From the NCBI RefSeq assembly GCF_025466085.1, contig NZ_JANLOD010000050.1, positions 25,085-89,084 of the forward strand: 64,000 nt of DNA. The letters are read 5' to 3'. Within the stretch, counting starts at the first letter, position 1. Each line of letters starts with the position of its first letter. The notes beneath the pieces were generated by a model. That model was not told the origin of the DNA, searched no databases, and saw only the letters and a program-made list of their open reading frames with translations. The DNA is from Pseudomonas sp. 14P_8.1_Bac3 (GTDB lineage Bacteria > Pseudomonadota > Gammaproteobacteria > Pseudomonadales > Pseudomonadaceae). Of the stretch, positions 9,106-17,063 are shown piece after piece. The position numbers and the translations under genes were made by a program.

Positions 9106-12100
9106 TCATGCCGGCACCCGGCTTTGCAGACTCAGCCCTATCGACTTCAGCGCCTTTGACAGCGCTTCCACGCTGGCGAAAGTCACGCCGCTGATGGTGG
9201 GCCATGACGGACGAATGATGCGGTAGTTGCCATCTGCCATGGCTTCCACGGCGGTGCGGACAACGGAGCCGTTGCTGCTCCGGTGGACCAGGGTGTACGC
9301 ACCCTCGGTCTTCTCGAACAGAAACATTCCCTGACGAAACAGCAGGCGCCTGGTTTGCCCTTCCGTCCAGCTCACCGCAGGCGCTTCCATTTGCAAGCGC
9401 AGGTCGGCGTGGAAGGGGTCGACGTTTCCACGCGAAACAGGGCTATGGAAAAAGGGGCCGCGTTCTATCTCAGTGCCAGGGTCCAGATCAATCCGTTGCC
9501 CCTGACCCGGATAGACTTCTTCGATCCGCAAGCCGATTCCCCCTTCCAGCTCACTCAGCCCCGCGAGCCCGCGAAACGTGTTGGTATTTTCCACGCCGGT
9601 CAACACTACCCATTTCCCGGAGTCGTTCAGCAGTTTGTCCGAGAACATGATTTCGTGGGCCAGGTGGCTGGCGATCATCTGCTCATCCACCGCCGTCTGC
9701 GCGATCGGTTTTCGATAGTTGGCTGCGCAGTCGATGGCCTGGACACGAACGCCGTGTGCCCTGGCGGTCTTGACCAGTTCCAGCTCATTGAATTGGCCGG
9801 CAGGGTCGGTGCCGAGCCGGGTCAGGTACGCTTCCAGGTCGTTGGACATGACGCCGGTATTGAAATAGTTGTTGAGCTCCGTTTGAGCGAAGTCGGCGAG
9901 CAGACGACGCATGTAAAGGGTTTTTACGCCCTGGCTGGCCAGCGTTGGCATGTCTTCGATCACCAGGCGCATGCTGGTGATCCGGTCCAGGGTTTCACCG
10001 ATGACCAGCCCCGGTGCCTCGCTGAGTGCGCGCTCGAACAGCTCACGGAAGGTCGTTGTACTGTCTACCGTCGGGATGGGCGGGCGTGGCGGCAGGTTTT
10101 CCCACGGCAGGTTCTGATAGAAGCGCCTGGCCGACGAGAGCAGCGTTGCCGCTTTATCGGCGAAATTCACTGCATAGCGATCCGGAATGACCAGCGCCCC
10201 GCCGGGACCCATCTGCACTTGAACGTGAGTCTCGCGAATGCCCAGCGCCCATTGTCGGAGACTGGCCCTTGCGTGCGGGGCAACGTCGTAGGGCGTTTTG
10301 ACCAGGCGTGCAGTCCTTGATGTCGAGGGCTGCGGCGTTTCGGGGGTGTCTGCCACAGGCTGGGTGGCATCGGGTAGTTCGGTCATTTCCAGTTCGACTT
10401 CACAGGTTTTGCCCAGGCATTGCCCGCCGGCCGGCAAACGCAGTTTCGGCATGCGCTCCCATACACCTTCGGCATTCAGGCGAACGGGCAACGAGTGGAT
10501 GAACTGGTTGGGCCTGGCCGGATCGATGATGGCCCAATAACCACCGCCCTGGGAGTCGGGGAAGTAGCGCACGTAGTAAGCGGTGTCGTTCATCAAAATC
10601 GCGTAAGGCGGATCGGAATCAAGCGCGTAGATGCCCTGGAATTTCCCCGATTCACTGATCGGCGTTTTGCCGTCGAGCAGCTCGTTGGTTTCAAACGCTT
10701 GCGGTATGTCGGACGGTTTGGCCGCTTCAGCGGGCAGGGCGGATATTTCCTCCGCGGGCGGCAACGCGCCCTCGGTCTGCTCATTAACGGGAGTCTGTTG
10801 TTCTGGCGGAGCAGATTCATCCAATGCGGATCTGTATTCATCCCATTCGGCGGCTTCAGCAGCGTCGACCTCGGCACCCACTTCCGCTTCCGACCCGACC
10901 CCTTTCAGGAACGGCAGGTTGAACAGTACATCGATGGCACTGAGGACCGCACCGATGACCCCGTCCTTGCGTTCGGAGGCTGTCTTGCCGTTCACCGCCT
11001 GATCGATGTTCAGCCCCATGCTGGCCAGGCTGGCGCCGATCACGGGTAACGCCACTGGCCAGCCGACGGCAGCCATCGGACCAAACAGCTTCAGGCCGGC
11101 GCTCAGGTAACCGATCCATAATTTTTTCCGCAGATCGCCGTTGGAGGTCAGGGATAAATCCGCTTCGGCGAACATCGCCTGGCGGGTCGAGTCGCGCAGC
11201 CAGCTGAAGGCATCGGCGGTGATGGTTTGATCGGTCTGATTGATCAGATGATGGTCGGCATGGCCCCAGGTGCTCACCAGGCGATTCAGCAGGTCAGTGA
11301 TGTCCTCGCTGATGGCCTGACGGTCAGCCAGCGAGAAATGATTGAGGAAGGCGCGCCTGGGCGCTTCCTTGTTCATTTGATTGAGGACCCACCAGTGCAG
11401 CTCCGACGGCGTTTCAAACACTTCGAAGGCCTGGGTTTCGCCCGGCACGTAAACGATCTGCCGGCCCTTGGCATCAACGATGCGCAGCAGGTTAGTGGCG
11501 ACATGGCCGGCAACATCCAGCGCGGCGACGTGCAGGCCCTCGCCAGGCGCAGTCTCGGTTTGCAACATGTTCAGCCTGACCGGCCAGGTCAGCGGTCCGA
11601 TGACTGCCTTGATCGCGGTTTGAAAATCATCGTCCGACAGTTGGCCGCTGTCCCGTGCCTCCACGGCATGGCTGAGGAAATTGCACTTGGCCAGGGTGCG
11701 AAAGTCGCCGGCATAGTCGTTCCAGAACGTGCGTAATTTGTTGCGATAAATGTCGCTGAAGTTGAGGTCCCAGAACGCCTTCAGTACCTCGTTACCGTGC
11801 AGGTGGACTTCATTGGTTTCGTTGAAATTCTCGGCTTCCGGACCTGCCGTGTAGAACCCGGCATAGAGGTCCAGCAGGTCGGCGTTGTCCTGATCGGTGG
11901 CGCGGAAGCGATGAATGACCAGTTGCGTCAGGGTCAGGGATTCATAGGGTTTTTCGAGGCTGTGCTGCCAGCCGGTGAACGACGTCGAACTGCTTTGCGC
12001 CGCCTTGAACCGGTGGAAATAAACCTGGTCGGGGTCGAGATGTTCGAGCCCATGCTTGACCAGCAACTCGGCGGCCACTTCATGTGCGGTGTCATGCAGA

Positions 12101-12192
12101 CTCGGGCAGGCCAGGATGACGTGGGCGGCGAGGACCTTGAGGGCGGCCATGTCCGCGGCGTTGGGCAGAGGACGGGGTTCAACTGAATTCAT
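9106..12192 (-). CDS. Large toxin-like protein, paralogue with one degenerate TIKI/PMT-C2-like domain
   Basis: The protein is 1028 residues from the ATG at 12192, which follows AAGGAGAG; a longer reading frame upstream overlaps cumA and is not used. Its N-terminus aligns throughout with the neighbouring protein (LPNAAD, DQVYFHRF.AAQS, FTGW, RKKLWIGYL, FGPMAAVGWPVAL), with the hydrophobic region at about 367-400. A single C-terminal unit follows. The motif positions read GETL (732-735) instead of GESH, MRRLLADFAQ (761-770) instead of MEHLFTDFHQ, and GVEN (866-869) instead of GNSH, so the metal or catalytic residues are gone. An acidic, proline-rich linker lies near residues 440-520. It may be a pseudoenzyme partner, decoy or regulator of the larger protein, or a toxin with another activity. 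That is inference. Confidence 0.75.
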   Translation of the reverse strand: MNSVEPRPLPNAADMAALKVLAAHVILACPSLHDTAHEVAAELLVKHGLEHLDPDQVYFHRFKAAQSSSTSFTGWQHSLEKPYESLTLTQLVIHRFRATDQDNADLLDLYAGFYTAGPEAENFNETNEVHLHGNEVLKAFWDLNFSDIYRNKLRTFWNDYAGDFRTLAKCNFLSHAVEARDSGQLSDDDFQTAIKAVIGPLTWPVRLNMLQTETAPGEGLHVAALDVAGHVATNLLRIVDAKGRQIVYVPGETQAFEVFETPSELHWWVLNQMNKEAPRRAFLNHFSLADRQAISEDITDLLNRLVSTWGHADHHLINQTDQTITADAFSWLRDSTRQAMFAEADLSLTSNGDLRKKLWIGYLSAGLKLFGPMAAVGWPVALPVIGASLASMGLNIDQAVNGKTASERKDGVIGAVLSAIDVLFNLPFLKGVGSEAEVGAEVDAAEAAEWDEYRSALDESAPPEQQTPVNEQTEGALPPAEEISALPAEAAKPSDIPQAFETNELLDGKTPISESGKFQGIYALDSDPPYAILMNDTAYYVRYFPDSQGGGYWAIIDPARPNQFIHSLPVRLNAEGVWERMPKLRLPAGGQCLGKTCEVELEMTELPDATQPVADTPETPQPSTSRTARLVKTPYDVAPHARASLRQWALGIRETHVQVQMGPGGALVIPDRYAVNFADKAATLLSSARRFYQNLPWENLPPRPPIPTVDSTTTFRELFERALSEAPGLVIGETLDRITSMRLVIEDMPTLASQGVKTLYMRRLLADFAQTELNNYFNTGVMSNDLEAYLTRLGTDPAGQFNELELVKTARAHGVRVQAIDCAANYRKPIAQTAVDEQMIASHLAHEIMFSDKLLNDSGKWVVLTGVENTNTFRGLAGLSELEGGIGLRIEEVYPGQGQRIDLDPGTEIERGPFFHSPVSRGNVDPFHADLRLQMEAPAVSWTEGQTRRLLFRQGMFLFEKTEGAYTLVHRSSNGSVVRTAVEAMADGNYRIIRPSWPTISGVTFASVEALSKALKSIGLSLQSRVPA

Positions 12193-12408
12193 GTGTTCTC
12201 TCCTTGAGAAATGGGCGTCGAGCATCGCCCATGCGCTCAAGGCAGGTGCACTACATAGATAGCGCCACTTCCGTTCCCCTACCGTGTAGAGGCCGATCCG
12301 GCTGTGACCATCCGCCACGCCACCCTTACTGTTTCGCAAGCGCAGGTGTATCGTATTCGCCTTTTGCGGGCCCGTGGGTCGGCGCTGATACGTGAGGTGG
12401 TTGAGTTC
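12193..12408. promoter_or_regulatory. Divergent region between the toxin-like gene and cumA
   Basis: These 216 bp hold the 5' ends of two divergent genes. AAGGAGAG precedes the minus-strand start and GAGGTGG precedes the cumA ATG. No clear operator or strong promoter was recognised. Confidence 0.45.
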
Positions 12409-13785
12409 ATGTCCTTTACCCGTCGACAAATACTCGGTGGTCTGGCCGGTCTTGTGGTAGTTGGCGCGGGGGCCGGTGGCGCGTCGCGTTACTGGCTGGG
12501 CAGGATGGCCGATGGCGACGCGGGCCACGACTACGAGCTGATCGCCGCACCGCTGGACGTCGAGCTGGTCGCCGGGCACAAGACTGAAGCCTGGGCGTTC
12601 GGCCCTTCGGCGCCGGGCACCGAGTTGCGCGTCCGCCAGGGCGAATGGCTGCGGGTGCGCTTCATCAATCACCTGCCGGTTGCCACGACCATCCACTGGC
12701 ACGGCATCCGCCTGCCGCTGGAAATGGACGGCGTGCCGTACGTCTCGCAGCTGCCGGTGCTGCCGGGGGAATACTTCGATTACAAATTCCGTGTGCCGGA
12801 TGCCGGCAGCTACTGGTATCACCCGCATGTGAACAGCAGCGAGGAACTCGGTCGCGGCCTCGTCGGGCCGTTGATCGTCGAAGAGCGCGAGGCCACCGGT
12901 TTCAAGTACGAGCAAACCCTGAGCCTGAAGAGCTGGCATGTCGACGAGCAGGGCGCGTTTCTGCCGTTCAGCATTCCTCGCGAAGCCGCGCGTGGCGGCA
13001 CCGCGGGGCGTCTGGCGACGATCAATGGTGTCGCGCAAGCGGTGATCGATTTGCCCGCCGGGCAGATCAGCCGGGTGCGCGTGCTCAACCTCGACAACAC
13101 GCTGACGTATCGCCTGAACATTCCGGACGTCGAAGCGCAGATCTACGCGCTGGACGGCAACCCCATCGAACCGCGCCCCTTGGGCAAGGAGTACTGGCTC
13201 GGGCCGGGCATGCGGATCTGCCTGGCGATCAAGGCACCGCCGGCCGGTGAAGAATTATCGTTGCGCAATGGCCCGGTGCGCCTGGGCACCTTCCGTTCAG
13301 TGGCCAACAGCGACGCGCCGACCGCATGGCCGCCGGCGCTGCCCGCCAATCCGGTGGCCGAGCCGGACCTGGCCAATGCCGAGAAACTCAACTTCAATTT
13401 CGAATGGGTCGGCTCGGTGTCGGTGAATGTCGACAACGGCAAGCCGCCAAGCCTGTGGCAAATCAACGGCAAAGCCTGGGACATCACCGACAAGACCTGC
13501 GCCGACCGCCCGATCGCCAGGCTCGAAAAGGGCAAGAGCTACATTTTCGAATTGAAAAACATGACTCAGTATCAGCACCCGATTCACTTGCACGGCATGA
13601 GCTTCAAGGTGATCGCCTCGAACCGGCACAAGGTGATTCCGTACTTCACCGACACCTACCTGCTGGGCAAGAACGAGCGGGCGCAAGTCGCGCTCGTGGC
13701 GGATAATCCGGGCGTGTGGATGTTCCATTGCCATGTGATCGACCACATGGAAACCGGCCTGATGGCCGCCATCGAGGTGGCGTGA
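12409..13785 (+). CDS. cumA: Multicopper oxidase of the CumA type, Tat-exported
   Basis: The product is 458 residues. The N-terminus has a twin-arginine motif (TRRQILGG) followed by a hydrophobic segment, indicating Tat export of a folded copper protein to the periplasm. All four copper-ligand motifs are visible: HWHG, YHPH, HPIHLHG and FHCHVIDHMETGL, the last with the type 1 copper ligands. CumA was first linked to Mn(II) oxidation in P. putida, a role since questioned, so the natural substrate stays open. The ATG at 12409 has GAGGTGG upstream. The stop codon overlaps the tadA start, which matches the known cumA-cumB pairing. Confidence 0.9.
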   Translation: MSFTRRQILGGLAGLVVVGAGAGGASRYWLGRMADGDAGHDYELIAAPLDVELVAGHKTEAWAFGPSAPGTELRVRQGEWLRVRFINHLPVATTIHWHGIRLPLEMDGVPYVSQLPVLPGEYFDYKFRVPDAGSYWYHPHVNSSEELGRGLVGPLIVEEREATGFKYEQTLSLKSWHVDEQGAFLPFSIPREAARGGTAGRLATINGVAQAVIDLPAGQISRVRVLNLDNTLTYRLNIPDVEAQIYALDGNPIEPRPLGKEYWLGPGMRICLAIKAPPAGEELSLRNGPVRLGTFRSVANSDAPTAWPPALPANPVAEPDLANAEKLNFNFEWVGSVSVNVDNGKPPSLWQINGKAWDITDKTCADRPIARLEKGKSYIFELKNMTQYQHPIHLHGMSFKVIASNRHKVIPYFTDTYLLGKNERAQVALVADNPGVWMFHCHVIDHMETGLMAAIEVA

Positions 13786-14282
13786 TGCGGCAGATTCGTC
13801 CTGCGGCGATCATCGATCGCAGCCGTGACCGTGACTTCATGCATGAAGCCCTGGCGCTCGCGGCACAAGGCGCGGCGCTGGGTGAAGTGCCGGTGGGCGC
13901 GGTGCTGGTGCAGGACGGTGAAATCATCGGCCGCGGCTTCAATTGCCCGATCAGCGGCAACGACCCGAGTGCCCACGCGGAGATGGTCGCGATCCGCGCC
14001 GCCGCCACGGCCGCCAGCAATTATCGCCTGCCGGGCAGCACGCTCTACGTGACGCTGGAGCCGTGCAGCATGTGCGCCGGGCTGATCGTGCACTCGCGGA
14101 TTGCGCGGGTGGTGTATGGCGCGCTGGAGCCGAAAGCCGGGATTGTGCAGAGCCAGGGGCAGTTCTTTACCCAGGGCTTCTTGAATCACCGGGTGCTGTT
14201 TGAAGGTGGGGTGTTGGCTGAAGAGTGCGGGACTGTTTTGAGCGAGTTCTTCAAGGCGCGCCGGGCGAAACCCGCAATCTGA
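13785..14282 (+). CDS. tadA: tRNA-specific adenosine deaminase (A34 to inosine); CumB
   Basis: TadA deaminates adenosine 34 of tRNA-Arg(ACG) to inosine, an essential wobble modification. The 165-residue product has the zinc-dependent deaminase signature: His64-Ala-Glu66 with catalytic Glu66, and PCSMC with zinc ligands Cys94 and Cys97. The ATG shares its A with the cumA stop (TGATG), so translation is probably coupled. The pairing with a multicopper oxidase is seen in other pseudomonads, where this gene has been called cumB. Confidence 0.95.
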   Translation: MRQIRPAAIIDRSRDRDFMHEALALAAQGAALGEVPVGAVLVQDGEIIGRGFNCPISGNDPSAHAEMVAIRAAATAASNYRLPGSTLYVTLEPCSMCAGLIVHSRIARVVYGALEPKAGIVQSQGQFFTQGFLNHRVLFEGGVLAEECGTVLSEFFKARRAKPAI

Positions 14283-14300
14283 AATACGACATTGAACCCG

Positions 14301-14388
14301 GTGGGAGCGGGCTTGCTCGCGAATGCGGAGGGTCAGTCAGCATTGATATTGCCTGCTCCACCGCTTTCGCGAGCAAGCCCGCTCCCAC
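14301..14388. repeat. REP pair, GCGGGC class
   Basis: GTGGGAGCGGGCTTGCTCGCGA on the left is mirrored by GCGAGCAAGCCCGCTCCCAC on the right. The pair sits between the convergent tadA and cmoB ends. Confidence 0.9.
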
Positions 14389-14409
14389 AGGATTATGTGG
14401 TGGCCGGGA

Positions 14410-15366
14410 TTACTTGCGGGCCACGATTACCGCCCGCATCGGTGCAGGCAAGCCTTCGATCGTCTTGCTGTGGTCGTCCGGATCAAGAAAGTCACTGAGC
14501 GACTGGTACTTCATCCACTCCGTGCCGCGCTGTTCCTCGACCGTGGTCACGCTCACATCCACGCATTTCACGTCGCTGAATCCCGCACGCCGCAACCACA
14601 ACTCCAGCGCCGGCACCGACGGCAGGAACCACACGTTGCGCATCTGCGCATAACGGTCTTCCGGCACCAGCACCTGTTGCTGATCGCCCTCAATCACCAG
14701 CGTTTCCAGCACCAGTTCACCGCCCTTGACCAGGCAATCCTTCAGCGCCAGCAAATGCTCGATCGGCGAACGACGGTGATAAAACACGCCCATCGAAAAC
14801 ACCGTGTCGAAGCCTTCCAGGTTCGGCGGCAGGTCCTCGAACGGAAACGGCAGGTGCCAGGCGTTCGGTTCGGACAGATACCGCTGCACCGCCTGGAACT
14901 GACAGAAGAACAGCCAGTTCGGATCGACGCCGATCACGCTGTCGGCACCGGCGCCGAGCATGCGCCACATGTAGTAGCCGTTGCCGCAGCCGACATCGAG
15001 GATGCGTTTGCCCTTCAGGTCCAGATGCGGGGCGACCCGCGACCACTTCCAGTCGGAGCGCCATTCGGTGTCGACATGCACGCCAAACAGGTCAAACGGG
15101 CCCTTGCGCCACGGTGACAACCCCATCAATGCGGTACGCATCTGCGCGCGGGTGGCGTCATCGCAGTCGGTGTCCAGCGTCAGGCCATTGAGCAGATCGA
15201 CTTCGCTCGGCTGGATCTTCGGCAAGGCGTCCAGCGCACTTTGCCAACGCTCGAGGTCGCCGTGGCCCTTCTCCATTTTCTTGTCGAGTTGTGCTTGCAG
15301 GGTGTTGGCCCATTCGGCCAGCGGCGTCCCGGCCAGGCGGCGGGCGAGGGGAGACAGATCAATCAT
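14410..15366 (-). CDS. cmoB: tRNA U34 carboxymethyltransferase
   Basis: CmoB transfers a carboxymethyl group from carboxy-S-adenosylmethionine to 5-hydroxyuridine at tRNA position 34, producing cmo5U. The product is 318 residues, close to the family norm. The Rossmann-fold cofactor motif ILDVGCGNGYYMWRM is visible at about residues 122-136, preceded by the family-typical KGPFDLFGVHVDTEWRSD. The start overlaps the cmoA stop by four bases (ATGA), so the two genes form an operon that makes and uses the same cofactor. Confidence 0.96.
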   Translation of the reverse strand: MIDLSPLARRLAGTPLAEWANTLQAQLDKKMEKGHGDLERWQSALDALPKIQPSEVDLLNGLTLDTDCDDATRAQMRTALMGLSPWRKGPFDLFGVHVDTEWRSDWKWSRVAPHLDLKGKRILDVGCGNGYYMWRMLGAGADSVIGVDPNWLFFCQFQAVQRYLSEPNAWHLPFPFEDLPPNLEGFDTVFSMGVFYHRRSPIEHLLALKDCLVKGGELVLETLVIEGDQQQVLVPEDRYAQMRNVWFLPSVPALELWLRRAGFSDVKCVDVSVTTVEEQRGTEWMKYQSLSDFLDPDDHSKTIEGLPAPMRAVIVARK

Positions 15367-16106
15367 GGCAAGGCAATCAACGAGGCAAAGTTAAGACACT
15401 GGAACCACGGCACGACTTTCGAGAACCCGGCGGCCAGCAGGCGCTCGCGGTGTTCTTCGAGGCTGTCGGGCTTCATGACGTTTTCGATGGCGCTGCGCTT
15501 CTGGGCGATTTCCAGCTCGCTGTAGCCGTTGGCGCGTTTGAAGGCCACGTGCAGGTCGGTGAGCAGCGCGTGTTCTTCGGGATCATTGAAACGCAGCTTT
15601 TCCGAGAGGATCAGCGCGCCGCCGGGCAGCAGCGACTGACGGATGCGCGCGAGCAACGCGGTGCGCTGGTCCGGGGCGATGAATTGCAGGGTGAAGTTCA
15701 GCGCCACCACCGAGGCCGGCTGGAACTCGAGGGCGAGGATGTCGCCTTCGATCACGTCGACCGGCAGCAACTCCTGGAACATCGAGTCCTGGCCGTTGAG
15801 GTATTCGCGGCAGCGTTCAACCATCGCCGCTGAGTTATCCACAGCAATGACGCGGCAGCCGTCGGTGCGCACATGTCGACGCAACGCCTGGGTCACCGCG
15901 CCGAGGGACGAGCCCAGGTCATAGAGCACGCTGTGGGGCTGGGCGAATTGCGCGGCGAGCACGCCAAGGTTTTCCACGATGGTTGGATAACCCGGCACCG
16001 AGCGCTTGATCATGTCCGGGAACACCCGCACCACGTCCTCGTTGAAGGCGAAGTCGGGCACCTGGGCCAAAGGCTGGGCGAAAAGGCGATCGGGTTCTTT
16101 GCTCAC
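15363..16106 (-). CDS. cmoA: Carboxy-S-adenosyl-L-methionine synthase
   Basis: CmoA converts SAM and prephenate to carboxy-SAM, the donor used by CmoB. The GTG at 16106 gives 247 residues, the normal family length, and has GGA nine bases upstream; a longer frame to 16250 would translate a REP element. Visible signatures include VFPDMIKRSVPGYP, the cofactor loop YDLGSSLGAVT and ALNFTLQFI. It precedes cmoB with a four-base overlap. Confidence 0.95.
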   Translation of the reverse strand: MSKEPDRLFAQPLAQVPDFAFNEDVVRVFPDMIKRSVPGYPTIVENLGVLAAQFAQPHSVLYDLGSSLGAVTQALRRHVRTDGCRVIAVDNSAAMVERCREYLNGQDSMFQELLPVDVIEGDILALEFQPASVVALNFTLQFIAPDQRTALLARIRQSLLPGGALILSEKLRFNDPEEHALLTDLHVAFKRANGYSELEIAQKRSAIENVMKPDSLEEHRERLLAAGFSKVVPWFQCLNFASLIALP

Positions 16107-16228
16107 GGCGGTTCCAGCGGCGTAGGTGGAAAAGGCCGGCATTTTAGCCAACTTGGCGCGGGGATGCGCGGGTTGTCTGATAAACCGTGGGGCTGGCTGT
16201 GACGATTGTGTGTTGAGTGAGATCGCTT

Positions 16229-16250
16229 TCGCGAGCAGGCTCGCTCCCAC
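16229..16250. repeat. Single REP with decayed partner
   Basis: One intact half, TCGCGAGCAGGCTCGCTCCCAC, lies upstream of cmoA. A mutated second half can be recognised at about 16268-16288 (GTGGAAGCGGCCTGCTTGAA), so this looks like a decaying pair. Confidence 0.75.
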
Positions 16251-16345
16251 AGGTGGAACGTGATCTCTGTGGAAGCGGCCTGCTTGAAGGGTCAGCGGTC
16301 TATGGCCTATCGCCGTCCCTCGCGAGCCATTGGGTGATGATGCGC

Positions 16346-16993
16346 TCAGAGAATGAAAATATGTTCGGAGGTGGTCCAGTCTGAATACAGGCCATTTCGT
16401 TCCTGCCGTATCCTCAACACGTGTACTTCGCCATTGTCAGTGAGCGGGAAATCAGGGCGGACCTGAAATCCGTAGGGCCCGTCTATAGCGGTGGTTGCTC
16501 TGTGAACGATCGTCGGCGTGCGTTTGTTGAAGACTTCGATCTGAACTTCAGCACCCCACTCGGCGGTGCCTTTGATCAAATGCCCAAGGTGAATGGCACT
16601 ACCGTCGGGGGGAGACTCGCGGACGGGCGGGGGGAGCACGATCCTGTAAGTGACGGGCTCGGAAATGGCGCCCCACTCCTTGTTGTCCAGGTGCCGCACT
16701 CGGACAGTGAGTGAGCTGTTCAGATTAAACGGCAAACTCCCGCTCCACATTCCCGACGCATTGGTAAAACCCATGCTACGCCACACATCCTGTTCTTCAT
16801 GGTGGCTGATCAGAGTTTCCAGGCCCACTACGCCCGTCCCCGTGAAGGGGATCGTCCCGGCAAAAAGAACGTCCCCCGCTTTAGGCGAAGTGATGACCGG
16901 TGCAGGAATATCGGCAAGGCTGGTTTTGGCGGTAGTCGATTCCTCCGGGCCGTCGATGACGACGCCGTCTAATCGGCGAATACGTGGTTTCAT
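16346..16993 (-). CDS. Hypothetical protein with two Ig-like/fibronectin-type beta domains
   Basis: The product is 215 residues from the ATG at 16993. Two similar beta-rich modules can be seen at about residues 33-120 and 121-215. Each starts with a P-containing strand (PAPVITSPKAGDVL; PPPVRESPPDGSAI), contains a glycine-rich turn (IPFTGTG; LIKGTAEWG) and ends in a strand with an R.R or Y segment, as in bacterial Ig-like folds. No signal peptide, membrane segment or anchor is seen. The start has a good Shine-Dalgarno (AAGGAG), but it sits in the 3' arm of a hairpin at 17001-17019. Function unknown; a binding or toxin-accessory role is only a guess. Confidence 0.7.
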   Translation of the reverse strand: MKPRIRRLDGVVIDGPEESTTAKTSLADIPAPVITSPKAGDVLFAGTIPFTGTGVVGLETLISHHEEQDVWRSMGFTNASGMWSGSLPFNLNSSLTVRVRHLDNKEWGAISEPVTYRIVLPPPVRESPPDGSAIHLGHLIKGTAEWGAEVQIEVFNKRTPTIVHRATTAIDGPYGFQVRPDFPLTDNGEVHVLRIRQERNGLYSDWTTSEHIFIL

Positions 16994-17000
16994 GATAGTC

Positions 17001-17019
17001 AGCTCCTTTTTTTGGAGCT
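17001..17019 (-). promoter_or_regulatory. Hairpin masking the Shine-Dalgarno of the Ig-like gene
   Basis: On the minus strand the leader reads AGCTCC, seven A, then GGAGCT, followed by GACTATC and the ATG at 16993. The GGAG ribosome-binding core is the 3' arm of this perfect 6-bp stem, so translation could depend on melting or on a factor. Confidence 0.6.
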
Positions 17020-17063
17020 TTAACGCTATCAACTGGCTCGGGCAATCGGACCTGTCAGAAATA

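Noticed and set aside
4619..12192. Contact-dependent or polymorphic toxin with immunity gene
   Set aside because: No small immunity-like gene, VgrG, PAAR, RHS or two-partner secretion gene lies next to the pair.
12193..13038. N-terminal extension of the toxin-like paralogue upstream of 12192
   Set aside because: It would overlap cumA head-on and has no homology to the sister protein; AAGGAGAG and alignment support the ATG at 12192.
14225..14653. 142-codon frame over the tadA-cmoB junction
   Set aside because: It translates a REP pair and overlaps both neighbouring genes; the 'GLARE' type peptide is a REP artefact.
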